Of a stretch of DNA of 64,000 nucleotides, positions 10,464 through 24,199 are shown in pieces. How positions within the stretch are numbered: the stretch's first letter is position 1; every line of letters begins with the position of its first letter. Source of the stretch: Deinococcus frigens DSM 12807 (lineage in GTDB: Bacteria > Deinococcota > Deinococci > Deinococcales > Deinococcaceae). The notes under the pieces are model-generated. The model had not been told where the DNA came from, did no database searches, and worked only from the letters and a program-made list of their open reading frames with translations. The stretch is taken from assembly GCF_000701425.1 (NCBI RefSeq), contig NZ_JNIW01000018.1:1-64000 (forward strand), given 5' to 3'. A program made the position numbers and the translations under genes.

Positions 10464-10538
10464 ATGAAAATGGTATCTGTCAACCACGTCCTAGTCGGAC
10501 AAAACGCTCCCATGACAGAGAAGTCCACTCTGCTTTGA
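10464..10538 (+). CDS. Possible 24-residue peptide gene
   Basis: The frame begins MKMVSVNHVLVG and ends TEKSTLL. GGAGG lies 8 nt before the ATG, a spacing good enough to be real. The surrounding 200 bp, between the gdhAB terminator and accA, is AT-richer than its neighbours and holds nothing else recognised. It may be a true small protein, a leader peptide or the 5' remnant of a lost gene. I see no homology. Confidence 0.3.
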   Translation: MKMVSVNHVLVGQNAPMTEKSTLL

Positions 10539-10553
10539 TCGTTTGACGCTGTA

Positions 10554-11498
10554 CTAGGTCTCGGTAAACGCCCCCAGCGCCCGGAACCGCGCTGCCCGCC
10601 CCTTTTTCAACTCCTGCGGCGACTGCGCCATCAATTCGGCCAGGTGGCGGCCCACGGCCTCGCCCACGGCGGCGGCGGCCTCTTCCGGGTTCAGGTGTGC
10701 GCCGCCTGTGGGTTCAGGGATGACCTCCTCCACGATGCCCAGGTCCAGCAGATCGGGGGCGGTCAGCTTTAAGGCCTCGGCAGCCAGTGGGGCCTTGCTG
10801 GCGTCCTTCCAGATGATGCTGGCCGCGCCCTCCGGCGAGATCACGCTGTACCAGGCGTTTTCCTGGATCAGCACGCGGTTGCCCACGCCCACGGCCAGCG
10901 CGCCGCCACTGCCACCCTCGCCAATCACGGCACACACCACCGGTACGCGCAGGCTGAGCATGCGGCGGATGCTCTCGGCAATCGCCCAGCCCTGGCCACG
11001 TTCCTCGGCCTCCAGGCCCGGATACGCGCCCTGGGTGTCCACCAGCGCCACCACCGGCAACCCGAATTTCTCGGCCAGGTCCATCAGGCGCACCGCTTTG
11101 CGGTACCCCTCGGGATTGGCACTGCCAAAACGGCGCTTGATCTTGGTCTTGGTATCGCGGCCCTTTTGCTGAAGCAGCAGCATCACAGGTACGCCCATCC
11201 AGCGCGCCGGGCCGCCGATTAAAGCGGGATCGTCGCCGAAGCGGCGGTCACCGTGCAGCTCGGTAAAGCCGGTACACAGGCGGTCCACGTAATCCAGCGC
11301 GGTGGGCCTGCCGGGGGCGCGGGCCAGTTGCACCCGTTCCCAGCGGCTGAGCGGACCACTGGCCTCGCGCAGTCGCTGGACTTCCTGGCGCAGCGGCGAG
11401 ATGGAGGCGTCCAGATTCTGCCCGGTGCGCTCGGCGGTGGCCTCCAGATCACGCACGCGGGCCTCTAACTCGCGCAGGGCTTCAGGACTGCCGGTCAC
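10554..11498 (-). CDS. accA: Acetyl-CoA carboxylase carboxyltransferase subunit alpha
   Basis: The 314-residue subunit starts with a coiled-coil-like leader ([15 protein letters not shown]) and continues with the crotonase-type fold. Glycine-rich [14 protein letters not shown] forms the oxyanion region for acetyl-CoA. With AccD it transfers carboxyl from carboxybiotin to acetyl-CoA, giving malonyl-CoA for fatty-acid synthesis. Start is a GTG at 11496-11498, overlapping the accD stop as GTGA, so translation is probably coupled and subunits kept equimolar. The biotin carrier and carboxylase genes are not in this window. Confidence 0.96.
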   Translation of the reverse strand: MTGSPEALRELEARVRDLEATAERTGQNLDASISPLRQEVQRLREASGPLSRWERVQLARAPGRPTALDYVDRLCTGFTELHGDRRFGDDPALIGGPARWMGVPVMLLLQQKGRDTKTKIKRRFGSANPEGYRKAVRLMDLAEKFGLPVVALVDTQGAYPGLEAEERGQGWAIAESIRRMLSLRVPVVCAVIGEGGSGGALAVGVGNRVLIQENAWYSVISPEGAASIIWKDASKAPLAAEALKLTAPDLLDLGIVEEVIPEPTGGAHLNPEEAAAAVGEAVGRHLAELMAQSPQELKKGRAARFRALGAFTET

Positions 11499-12349
11499 GC
11501 ACTGGCCTCATACTTGGTCAACAAGCCCAGCAGATTTGCCAGGTACGGGCGCTGTTCGCGGCGGTCCACCACGGCGTCCACCATGCCGTGATCCAGTAGA
11601 AATTCGGCGCGCTGAAAACCCTCGGGCAGGTGCTGGCGAATGGTCTGCTGAATCACGCGCGGCCCGGCAAAGCCGATCAATGCCCCCGGCTCGGCCACGA
11701 TCACGTCGGCAATCGTGGCAAAACTGGCGGTCACGCCCCCGGTGGTGGGGTCCGAGAGGATGCTCACGTAGGGCAGCCCCGCCTCGGCCAGGGTCTCCAG
11801 CGCCACGGTGGTCTTGGCCATCTGCATCAACGACAGCGCACTCTCCTGCATTCTGGCCCCGCCGCTGGCAGTCACGATCAACAGAGGCGTGCCGTGTTCG
11901 GCGGCAAACTCGGCGGCACGCGAGATTTCCTCACCCACCACGCTGCCCATGCTGCCGCCGCTGAAGGCGAAGTCCATGACCGCCAGCGTCACGGGCAGGT
12001 TCAGCAGGGTGCCGCTGCCGGTCAGGATCGCGTCGGGGCGTCCGGTCTTGGCCTGGGCGCGTCTCAGGCGGTCGGTGTACGCCTCGGTATCGTGAAAATT
12101 CAGCGCGTCCACGGGCCGCACCTTGCCAGACAGCGGCGTGAAGCTGCCCTCGTCCAGCAGCACGTCCACCCGCTGGGCCGCGCCCAGACGCAGGTGGTGG
12201 CCGCACTTGGGACACACGTAGGCGTTACTGAGTAGATCTCGGTTGTAAATGCTCTCCTTGCACTGAGGGCACTGGGTCCATAACTCGGGCACGTCCGCGC
12301 CCGGCTGTTGCTGTGGGCGGCGGCGGCGGAAAAATCGGTCAAGCGCCAT
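11495..12349 (-). CDS. accD: Acetyl-CoA carboxylase carboxyltransferase subunit beta
   Basis: The 284-residue subunit begins with an Arg-rich tail and a four-cysteine zinc ribbon (CPQC then CPKC, within about residues 27-50), followed by the crotonase fold with [10 protein letters not shown]. The zinc ribbon is typical of bacterial AccD. It is the first gene of the accD-accA pair. A weakly coding region of about 115 bp separates it from the membrane protein gene upstream on the same strand. Confidence 0.96.
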   Translation of the reverse strand: MALDRFFRRRRPQQQPGADVPELWTQCPQCKESIYNRDLLSNAYVCPKCGHHLRLGAAQRVDVLLDEGSFTPLSGKVRPVDALNFHDTEAYTDRLRRAQAKTGRPDAILTGSGTLLNLPVTLAVMDFAFSGGSMGSVVGEEISRAAEFAAEHGTPLLIVTASGGARMQESALSLMQMAKTTVALETLAEAGLPYVSILSDPTTGGVTASFATIADVIVAEPGALIGFAGPRVIQQTIRQHLPEGFQRAEFLLDHGMVDAVVDRREQRPYLANLLGLLTKYEASA

Positions 12350-12465
12350 GCGGTTCAGTCCTCCGGGGGTCCTTCTCTGGCCGCATTCTAGCCGCGTCTA
12401 GCCACAGGAAATGCACCCGGTTCAGCGAAAAGGAGCGGAAAGGCTGTACCGCCACATTTCAGACC

Positions 12466-12966
12466 TCATTTATCGAGTTTATCGAGCCTGACTTCGACCA
12501 TGCTGGGCGGTGTCGTCGAGGACTCACCCAACTTGCCCTTCAGGTAATCGTCCAGTTGCGCCAGTTGCAGGTTCATATCGCGCTGAAGCTCGTCGATGCG
12601 GCTGTGGACGGCCCGCACTTCGTTGCTGGTCTCGCCGGTCCCCAGCGCATTCATCCGGGAATCCAGGTGACTGCGCAGTTCGGCGAAGCGGCTTCCCTCC
12701 TGGCTGTCCAGGCTGACCCGCAACGTTTCCATATCGCGCAGCAGCTTGGCGCTGTCGGCCTGGGCGCGCAGATTGCTGATGCCCGCCCAGAAATAGAACA
12801 GCAGGGCGGCAAAGACCGCCGTGAGCAGCATGATCAGCCCAACCGGGGCCGTCACATACTGGACAAACCCCAGATTCATGGGGTGCAGCGCCATCAGCGA
12901 GCCGAAATTCAGCACCGCGAAGATGAGCAGGAGAACAAGGCCGGCGATCAGGACGATAGTCCGCAT
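12466..12966 (-). CDS. LapA-like (DUF1049) membrane protein with coiled-coil tail
   Basis: The 166-residue protein has two N-terminal membrane helices (about residues 4-24 and 38-62) separated by a short loop, then a long charged coiled coil with heptad-like Leu spacing. This matches the lipopolysaccharide-assembly-A domain layout. The role in a Deinococcus envelope is unknown. The reading frame stays open far upstream, but the ATG at 12964-12966 gives a proper membrane start (MRTIVLIAGLVLLL). The gene precedes accD on the same strand with a gap of about 115 bp. Confidence 0.75.
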   Translation of the reverse strand: MRTIVLIAGLVLLLIFAVLNFGSLMALHPMNLGFVQYVTAPVGLIMLLTAVFAALLFYFWAGISNLRAQADSAKLLRDMETLRVSLDSQEGSRFAELRSHLDSRMNALGTGETSNEVRAVHSRIDELQRDMNLQLAQLDDYLKGKLGESSTTPPSMVEVRLDKLDK

Positions 12967-13093
12967 AGGGCGGAGCTTAACACCTCGCCCCGGCTGAACG
13001 GCAGCGGCGACTTTGCGGTAACTTTTACACTCCGCTCCGGCAAGGGCTGGGATTACGGTCGTCCCTTTGCTGCCGGGGGTATCCTGTGACCCT

Positions 13094-13405
13094 ATGTCCC
13101 TCGTCGTGTTGGTTACCCTTCCCCCCGAACGGGCGCATGATCTGGCCCGCACGCTGGTCGCCGAGCATCTGGCGGGTTGCGTCAACATTCTGCCTGGCCT
13201 CCAGAGCGTGTACCGCTGGCACGGCGACGTGGCCGAGGACCCCGAAAGCCTGCTGCTGATCAAGACCAGCGGCGAGAAGTACCCCGAGTTGGAGGCGCGT
13301 ATCAAGTCCCTGCATCCCTACGAGGTCCCCGAGATCATCGCCCTGCAATACGACCGCGCCCTGCCCGAGTTTCAGACCTGGCTGCGCGAGGCGCTGACCT
13401 CGTAA
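13094..13405 (+). CDS. cutA: CutA1 divalent-ion tolerance protein
   Basis: The 103-residue protein matches the trimeric CutA fold. It shows an early VLVTLPPE strand, AGCVNILPGLQSVYRWHGDV, SLLLIKTS and HPYEVPEIIAL. CutA is a very stable ferredoxin-like trimer associated with copper or other divalent metals; its precise function is unsettled. The start at 13094 is preferred over an ATG 27 nt upstream because family members begin two to four residues before the first strand. Confidence 0.95.
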   Translation: MSLVVLVTLPPERAHDLARTLVAEHLAGCVNILPGLQSVYRWHGDVAEDPESLLLIKTSGEKYPELEARIKSLHPYEVPEIIALQYDRALPEFQTWLREALTS

Positions 13406-13524
13406 GGACCGGAAAGCGCGGCTTTTCAGCAACAGCCAGGCGAGCTTTCCCAGACTAATCTGCCAGAGAAATCCCCAGCTCACCAGGAGGCGGGGAGAAC
13501 GTTTTGTTTACGCAGGTGGCTGGA

Positions 13525-13863
13525 TCAGCCCGCCTGGCCCGGCGTCGTGACCTCCACGGCGGTCAGGGTTTCGGTGACGCGGTAGGTGTGCTGCGCGCCT
13601 TTCGGGACGCAGTAGCTGTCGCCCTCGCCCAGCATGATCGTCTGACCGTCCAGCCTCAATTCCACCTTGCCGCTGATGACATAGCCCAGCGTCTCGTAAT
13701 CGTTGGCGTGGGGCTGTTTGCCCTCGGTGTCGCTGGGAGCCTCGTTGTGCCACAGGCGCATGCTGCCCTGCTGCCCTGCCACCAGGTGGTGCTGGCCGTC
13801 CTTGCCATGTGTGGTCGTGTCTCGGCTGACTTTTTGCTGCGGGCTGTCGCTGTTCTGGGTCAT
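13525..13863 (-). CDS. Cupin-domain protein
   Basis: The 112-residue single-cupin protein carries metal-binding His in the first motif (around HANDYETLGYVISGKVEL) and in the second (GDSYCVPKGAQHTY). The N-terminal 25 residues are polar and probably disordered. The substrate is unknown; this fold is common in sugar- and redox-related enzymes. It is not adjacent to a pathway gene. It differs clearly in sequence from the cupin at 4218. Confidence 0.78.
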   Translation of the reverse strand: MTQNSDSPQQKVSRDTTTHGKDGQHHLVAGQQGSMRLWHNEAPSDTEGKQPHANDYETLGYVISGKVELRLDGQTIMLGEGDSYCVPKGAQHTYRVTETLTAVEVTTPGQAG

Positions 13864-13941
13864 GGCCCCACTGTCGTCCCTGACTGTTCAGGTGTAGTGA
13901 TCTGCGCTTAAGTGGGCATTCATGAGGACTTGCCGGGACCT

Positions 13942-14382
13942 TTATGCGCCCTCGCCCGGCTCCGCCAGTGGGCGGGTCTGCCAGGCTAGATACGCCGAGT
14001 ACACGTTCAATGCGCCCGCCGCCAGATGTCCCAGCGGCAACTCGCCGCCCACCGCCCAGGCCAGCGCCGACACGGCGGCCAGCCCGTTCAGGCCCAGGCC
14101 CAGGCGGTAGGTCAGGGTCTCGTGCGGGGTGTTGTACATGGGCGTGCGGGCGTGGGGGTCGTGCATGGAGGTCAGCGCCTCGGCGTAGCGGATCAGGGTC
14201 AGGATGCCGTAGACCAGCAGCAGCCCAGCCAGCAGCATTACCGCCAGCCCCAGATACCGGCTGACGTGTTCGTAGTCCAGCGCCCCCAGCACGAAATGCG
14301 CCAGCGATCCCAGAACGCTGCTCAGCGCCAGCCCCAGCGTTCTGGGCGTGCTGTAGTTGGGGGGATCGCCGAGGGCGGGCAT
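13942..14382 (-). CDS. Conserved membrane protein of unknown function, four helices
   Basis: The 146-residue protein has predicted membrane helices at about residues 15-33, 42-64, 93-112 and 115-134. A polar loop (SMHDPHARTPMYNTPHETLTYR) sits between the second and third. No motif identifies a family. The ATG at 14380-14382 is the only convincing start. It is transcribed away from dnaG, sharing an intergenic region of about 250 bp. Confidence 0.65.
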   Translation of the reverse strand: MPALGDPPNYSTPRTLGLALSSVLGSLAHFVLGALDYEHVSRYLGLAVMLLAGLLLVYGILTLIRYAEALTSMHDPHARTPMYNTPHETLTYRLGLGLNGLAAVSALAWAVGGELPLGHLAAGALNVYSAYLAWQTRPLAEPGEGA

Positions 14383-14552
14383 AACGCGGCCCTCAGCTTG
14401 CCGCCTGCGTGGGGGCGGAGGATGAGCGCGGCGCGGGGCAAAGCGTTAGGACAGGCGCGAGGCCGCCCCAGTCGTCCCCGCCGTGCCCTCTCATGATTTC
14501 AGACGTGTGACACGGCGTTTTTGCCCTCTAGCCGCAGACTGCCCCGGAAGCG

Positions 14553-14558
14553 TACACT
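14553..14558 (+). promoter_or_regulatory. Candidate -10 box for dnaG
   Basis: TACACT lies 76 nt before the dnaG ATG in the only TANNNT context of the leader. No convincing -35 is present. Confidence 0.4.
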
Positions 14559-14634
14559 ACGAGATCATGCCCGGACGGCTGCCCCCCACTTTTCAGGGCG
14601 GGTACGGGCGCGGCATCCGGGGAGGTGAGGACAC

Positions 14635-16410
<1,776 letters not shown>

Positions 16411-16513
16411 CGCGGAAGACCAACTGTTAGGCGGTCAGGAAAAGTGGTTCTCCTCGGTCCTCAAGCAGGACACGGGTGAACGCCCCCGTCGCTCCAGTCC
16501 TCTGCCAGAGATC

Positions 16514-16544
16514 AAAAAAATCCTCCTTCCAGACCCGGAAGGAG
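16514..16544 (-). terminator. Intrinsic terminator serving gltA from beyond a repeat element
   Basis: On the minus strand the stem CTCCTTCC/GGAAGGAG (16523-16530 with 16537-16544) is followed by seven T. Repeat B1 lies between it and the gltA stop. Confidence 0.75.
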
Positions 16545-16555
16545 CAATCTGGTAC

Positions 16556-16684
16556 CTAGAGCAGTTCTCCGAATTACGTCACCGGAGCAGAAGACTTCCG
16601 GTGACTCCATTCTCCGTCCTGCTCGGTAAAAGCCACTCGCTTCGCTCGGTCATAAAAATGGTCTTTTTATGACAACTGCTCTAG
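16556..16684 (+). repeat. Dispersed repeat family B, copy 1 (MITE-like, 129 bp)
   Basis: Perfect 11-bp terminal inverted repeats CTAGAGCAGTT/AACTGCTCTAG are present. A 10-bp hairpin GTCATAAAAA/TTTTTATGAC (16649-16658 with 16664-16673) precedes the right end. Copies at 55199 and 60612 share the internal CACTCGCTTCGCTCGGTC-like motif. The element ends 3 bp from the gltA stop codon. Confidence 0.88.
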
Positions 16685-16687
16685 CGT

Positions 16688-17821
<1,134 letters not shown>

Positions 17822-17881
17822 GATGTCCGAGGATAGCACCGCCGCCCCACCCAGTCAGACTCGCGTCACGTTCCCGCCGGG

Positions 17882-17909
17882 GTGACAATCTTCATCTCGG
17901 CCCTAGAAT
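17882..17909 (+). promoter_or_regulatory. Promoter of tsaB (leaderless)
   Basis: GTGACA (17882-17887), a 16-bp spacer and TAGAAT (17904-17909) form one of the better promoters in the window. The ATG follows 8 nt after the -10 box. Confidence 0.65.
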
Positions 17910-17917
17910 GCCCGGCG

Positions 17918-18472
17918 ATGACTGCCCACGTTCACGTCGTTCTGGCCCTGGATACCGCCACCCCGCACCTGACCCTGGCCCTGCGCTGGGAGGGCGGCGA
18001 GGCAGCCTTTTCAAGAGAGGTGGGCCGGGCGCACGCCGAGGAATTGCCCGCCGCCACGCGTCAGTTGTTCGTGGACGCGGGCCTGCCCTTTCACGCAGAC
18101 CTGATCGTGATCGGCACCGGCCCCGGCTCATATACCGGCGTACGGGTGGGGGCGAGTTACGCGCTGGGGCTGGGGCGCGTATGGGGCGTCCCGGTGCACG
18201 GCGTCTCGACGCTGGAAGGGCTGGTGCGTGGCGACGGGCCGCAGGCCGTGTCGCTGGACGCCCGCAAGGGCAACGTCTACGGCGCGGTCTACGAAGTCAG
18301 AGACGGCGCAGTGCAAGGCGTGCGCCACGCCCCGCAGAAATTCAGCCTGGAAGAGTTTCAGAGCTTGATCGGCCCGCTGCCCCATCACCAGGACCCCGTG
18401 CCGAACGGACTGGCCTTGCTGGAGGCGGGATTACGACACGGAGCGACAGACTGGGCGCTGGCCTACCTGTAG
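17918..18472 (+). CDS. tsaB: tRNA threonylcarbamoyladenosine biosynthesis protein TsaB
   Basis: The 184-residue protein has the actin-like ASKHA opening ALDTATPHLTLAL and the family motif IGTGPGSYTGVRVGASYALG near residue 67. TsaB dimerises with TsaD in making t6A37 on ANN-decoding tRNAs and itself is not catalytic. It is slightly shorter than the E. coli protein. The start at 17918 follows the leaderless promoter at 17904. Its 3' end overlaps the convergent SDR gene by 10 bp. Confidence 0.92.
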   Translation: MTAHVHVVLALDTATPHLTLALRWEGGEAAFSREVGRAHAEELPAATRQLFVDAGLPFHADLIVIGTGPGSYTGVRVGASYALGLGRVWGVPVHGVSTLEGLVRGDGPQAVSLDARKGNVYGAVYEVRDGAVQGVRHAPQKFSLEEFQSLIGPLPHHQDPVPNGLALLEAGLRHGATDWALAYL

Positions 18473-19428
18473 TCGCCCACCAGCTCCTTGCTCAGCGCCC
18501 ACAGCCGCGCGGCGTTCCCAGGATCGCGGGCGTAGGGCTTGTGGCCGAACATCGGATCGGGGTTCTGCGGGTCCAGCGGCGTGCTTTCCTGAAGGTCTTC
18601 CAGGAACAACCCACCCATGCCCTCCAGTTGCGGCGAGGTGGCGGCCCACACGGTTGTGGACGCGCCCTCTTCGGTGGTCTTGAAGACCGGATTCAACCCG
18701 CCCGATTCATCCTGCCAGCCCATCGCGCGCTGCTCTTCTAAGCTCACATGCTTTTGCAAGCCGGTCATGATGCCGCCGGGGTGGACGGCATTGGCGGTGA
18801 CGCCCCGCGCGCCGTATTTCTGGGTCAGACCCACCGCGAACAGGGCGTTGGCCGTCTTGCTCTGGCCGTAGGCGTCCCAGCGGTCATAGGGGCGGCCTTC
18901 AAAGTTGATGTCGTCCCAGACGATATCGCTGCGGCGGTGGCCGCTGCTGCTCAGGGCCACCACCCGGGCGAGCGCGGCGGCCAGCAGCGCGGGCATCAGC
19001 AGTTCGGTCAGCAGAAAGTGGCCCAGGTGATTGGTCCCGAACTGCGTCTCGAAACCGTCCGGCGTCTGGCCCTGCGGCGTCGCCATGATGCCCGCGTTGT
19101 TGATCAGGATGTGGATTGCGGGGGCCGCATCCAGAATCCGGCCCGCCCCCTCCCGCACCTGCGCCAGCGAGCCGAGGTCAAGCTGGATCACCCGGGCCTC
19201 CTGATTTCCGGTGGACTCGCGCAGCTCGGCGGCCACCTTCTCACCCTTCTGCGTATCCCGGACAGCCAGCATGACGGACGCCCCAGCCGTCAGCAGCGCG
19301 CGGGCCGTCTCGACGCCAATACCGGAAGAAGCCCCGGTAACCACGGCGGTCTTGCCGCTTAGGTCGATGCCCTGAACGACTTCAAGGGCGGTGGCGCGCG
19401 GCGCGAGTGGACTGGCGATGGTGGTCAT
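18463..19428 (-). CDS. Short-chain dehydrogenase/reductase, retinol-dehydrogenase-like
   Basis: The 321-residue classical SDR has the cofactor motif TGASSGIG near residue 33, NNAGIM, the catalytic Ser in LSSSGHRR and the YxxxK pair in AYGQSKTAN. The length and the late HPGGIMTGL phrase resemble the plant/animal retinol dehydrogenase or WW-oxidoreductase-like branch. The substrate is unknown. TAAGCT lies 7 nt before the ATG, suggesting leaderless transcription. A strong palindrome lies 40 bp further upstream. Confidence 0.88.
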   Translation of the reverse strand: MTTIASPLAPRATALEVVQGIDLSGKTAVVTGASSGIGVETARALLTAGASVMLAVRDTQKGEKVAAELRESTGNQEARVIQLDLGSLAQVREGAGRILDAAPAIHILINNAGIMATPQGQTPDGFETQFGTNHLGHFLLTELLMPALLAAALARVVALSSSGHRRSDIVWDDINFEGRPYDRWDAYGQSKTANALFAVGLTQKYGARGVTANAVHPGGIMTGLQKHVSLEEQRAMGWQDESGGLNPVFKTTEEGASTTVWAATSPQLEGMGGLFLEDLQESTPLDPQNPDPMFGHKPYARDPGNAARLWALSKELVGDYR

Positions 19429-19467
19429 GGGGCCGAGCTTACGCCTTCAAGCGTAGGAGGAGGCGGG

Positions 19468-19496
19468 CGGCCATCTCTATAATCGAGAGATGGCCG
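19468..19496. promoter_or_regulatory. Perfect 11-bp palindrome with TATAAT-containing loop
   Basis: CGGCCATCTCT and AGAGATGGCCG flank the 7-nt loop ATAATCG, so TATAAT spans the stem-loop edge on the plus strand. No T-run follows on either strand, so a simple terminator is unlikely. It sits between the CBS gene stop and the SDR start, both on the minus strand. It may be an operator or RNA hairpin. Confidence 0.55.
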
Positions 19497-19522
19497 CCGC
19501 TCCAAAGCGGAGGAAATCCGGC

Positions 19523-19939
19523 TCAGCTCGTCGGCTGGCTGATGCCCTGCAAGGCCTTTTCGTCCGCGCCGGTCTGCGCCCGCACGGCCAGATCGCCCAG
19601 GCTGACGATGCCCACCACCTTGCTGCCCTCGGTAACGGGCAGGCGGCGCAGTTGGCGCTGGGACATCTCGCGGGCGGCCTCGTCCACATTGGTATCGCCA
19701 GTCATGGTGAACACGTCGCCGGTGGCGTAATCGCTGGCGGGAGTACCGAAATCGTGGCCGTAGGCGACGGCGCGCACCACGATGTCCCGGTCTGTGATAA
19801 TGCCGGTCAGGGTGTCGCCGTCCATGATCAGCACGTTGCCGATGCCCTGTTCCTTCATGTGGGTGGCGACCTCCTTGAGGGTGGCGCGGGTGTCCACGAC
19901 GGTCAGGTCCGGGGTCATGATCTCTTTCAAAGTGGTCAT
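19523..19939 (-). CDS. Protein of two CBS domains
   Basis: The 138-residue protein consists of a tandem CBS (Bateman) pair. The first has ATLKEVATHMKEQGIGNVLIMDGDTLTGIITDRD in outline and the second has DEAAREMSQRQLRRLPVTE. Such modules bind adenosine nucleotides or S-adenosylmethionine and sense energy state. No catalytic domain is attached, so it may act on a partner. The ATG at 19937-19939 gives the standard MTTLKEIMTPDL opening. Confidence 0.9.
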   Translation of the reverse strand: MTTLKEIMTPDLTVVDTRATLKEVATHMKEQGIGNVLIMDGDTLTGIITDRDIVVRAVAYGHDFGTPASDYATGDVFTMTGDTNVDEAAREMSQRQLRRLPVTEGSKVVGIVSLGDLAVRAQTGADEKALQGISQPTS

Positions 19940-19998
19940 GCGCTCACCCTAGCCCGCCAGCGTAGGGGGGCGGTGGGAAGGGGCTAAAGATAGGAGAG

Positions 19999-20028
19999 AA
20001 AAAGGGAGAGGCGCGGCTGGCCTCTCCC
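19999..20028 (-). terminator. Intrinsic terminator of the subtilase gene
   Basis: On the minus strand the stem GGGAGAGG/CCTCTCCC (20004-20011 with 20021-20028) is followed by TTTTT. Confidence 0.85.
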
Positions 20029-20049
20029 CCATCTTCAAACTTCTATTCT

Positions 20050-22752
<2,703 letters not shown>

Positions 22753-22830
22753 GGCAGTCAGCGTACCCGCCTGCCCATGACGGCCCCTGAACGCCGCGTG
22801 AGGAAACCTTAAACCGCCGTCAGGGCCGCG

Positions 22831-23505
22831 TCAGTCTGCCTGCGCGTGAATCTCGGTGCGAAGGCCAGGAAACGCCGCGCGCAGTTCATCGGCCAGCCGC
22901 CGCAGGCCCCACTGCTCGGTGCGGCGGTGGCCGAGGGCGATCACGCTCAGCCCACGCGCGTGGGCCGCCGCCGCCGCCGAGGGGCGCAGTTGCCCGGTCA
23001 GGTACACCCGTACACCCCCATCGGCGGTGTGTTCGATGAGGCCAGGACTCATGGCGTTTATCAGGGCCAGGCGCAAGGGTTCGGGACTGGGAGCAGGCGG
23101 CCACGAGCTGTCCTCGCCGCCCAGTTCGGCGTGCAGGGCCGCGCGCAATCCGGTCCAACTGTCCTGCGGTGGCGTGGCGGTGATGCCCTTCAGTTCGCCC
23201 CTCCAGACCACTTTCCGCACGTCGCGCCAGCCGAGAGCGTGGGCCAGCCGGTAATTCGGCCCGGTCGTCAGCGCCAGGTCAAAGCCGTCGTGGACGCCCA
23301 GCACACCCAGTCCGGACCACCTCTCGCCCACCCGCAGGGAGCGGTGAAGGAACAGCGCGTCGGCGGCAGGCGTGGGCGGCAGATCGGCAGGTTCGAGGGC
23401 CAGGGCCAGCCTCCGCACTGTCTGTCGCCCTTCGCGCTTGAGCGGCTGCTGTTCACCCAATTCGGCACGCAGCCAGTCGGCCAGTTCATGCAGGGTGGGA
23501 GTCAT
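22831..23505 (-). CDS. NIF3/YbgI-like protein
   Basis: The 224-residue protein shows the late NIF3 features: a GGVRVYLTGQLRPS strand-turn, then ALGHRRTEQWGLRRLADELRAAF with the conserved His before the helix. NIF3-like (DUF34) proteins form toroidal hexamers with a two-metal site and have been tied to GTP cyclohydrolase-like activity; the role here is unknown. The early metal-binding His motif is less clear. The ATG at 23503-23505 overlaps the stop of the P-loop kinase gene (ATGA), deciding against a GTG three codons upstream. Confidence 0.7.
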   Translation of the reverse strand: MTPTLHELADWLRAELGEQQPLKREGRQTVRRLALALEPADLPPTPAADALFLHRSLRVGERWSGLGVLGVHDGFDLALTTGPNYRLAHALGWRDVRKVVWRGELKGITATPPQDSWTGLRAALHAELGGEDSSWPPAPSPEPLRLALINAMSPGLIEHTADGGVRVYLTGQLRPSAAAAAHARGLSVIALGHRRTEQWGLRRLADELRAAFPGLRTEIHAQAD

Positions 23506-23999
23506 TCCTGCCACCGCCAGACTCTCGACACAAACGAAGGAACCTCCGTCGCCGCCAGTTCCTCCGCTTCCGACACCTCATACCACCCCGCCCATTCCTC
23601 CAGTTCGGCCCGCGTGATCGGGAAGGTGTCGGGCGGCAGATTGAGATTGCGGGCCTCCAGCCGCCGCCACAATTCATGCATTGGCACGTCCAGCACATGC
23701 AACTCGAAATGGACCCCCAGTTCAGCGGCGCGGGTGCGGAACAAGGCGCGTTCCTCGCGCGCCCAGCAGCCATAATCGAGGATCACATTCATTCCCAGCG
23801 TTAAAGCACGCGCCGCCACGCCCCACAGCAATTCAGACTCCAGAATCCAGCGCCGGTCATCCGCTTCGCCCGCGCCGAACAGCGGCGTCATCCACTCGTC
23901 GGGTGTCAGGCGCAGGGCCGAATGTTCCAGCTCCAGCCGCCGCGCCAGCGTGGTCTTACCCGCGCCGGGCAGGCCGATCAGCAGGAAGAGGGTAGGCAT
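23502..23999 (-). CDS. P-loop nucleotide kinase-like protein
   Basis: The 165-residue protein opens with a Walker A motif LIGLPGAGKTTLARRLE, followed by LTPDEWM and DYGCWAREER. This resembles the Zeta-toxin/chloramphenicol-phosphotransferase-like family of small kinases often annotated AAA family ATPase. The substrate is unknown. The ATG at 23997-23999 has TAGTGT 6 nt upstream (leaderless); a TTG two codons earlier is less likely. It is translationally coupled to the NIF3-like gene. Confidence 0.82.
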   Translation of the reverse strand: MPTLFLLIGLPGAGKTTLARRLELEHSALRLTPDEWMTPLFGAGEADDRRWILESELLWGVAARALTLGMNVILDYGCWAREERALFRTRAAELGVHFELHVLDVPMHELWRRLEARNLNLPPDTFPITRAELEEWAGWYEVSEAEELAATEVPSFVSRVWRWQE

Positions 24000-24063
24000 G
24001 AACAAACACTAGCGGAGGCGGCTCCGCGCTATTGCCAGGACCGCTTCCACAGGATGAGAACTT

Positions 24064-24199
24064 GTACGGATTCCGTCTGTTTCTTCAACAAATCGGGACA
24101 GCTCTGATATGTTGACTCCACGCCCGGAACCCGTGTCTCTCCTGCTCGCATCCGCTCGGATTAAACCGTTTTTGCAAACGATCTAAGCGAAGTCCGTAT
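24064..24199 (+). repeat. Dispersed repeat family A, copy 2 (136 bp)
   Basis: The ends are GTACGGATTCCG and CGAAGTCCGTAT. The interior shares GGGACAGC and CCACGCCCGGAACCCGT with copy 3. The hairpin before the right end is CGTTT/AAACG (24167-24180), differing from that of copies 1 and 3 but still paired. The last base is the first base of the stop-codon complement of the next gene. Confidence 0.83.
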
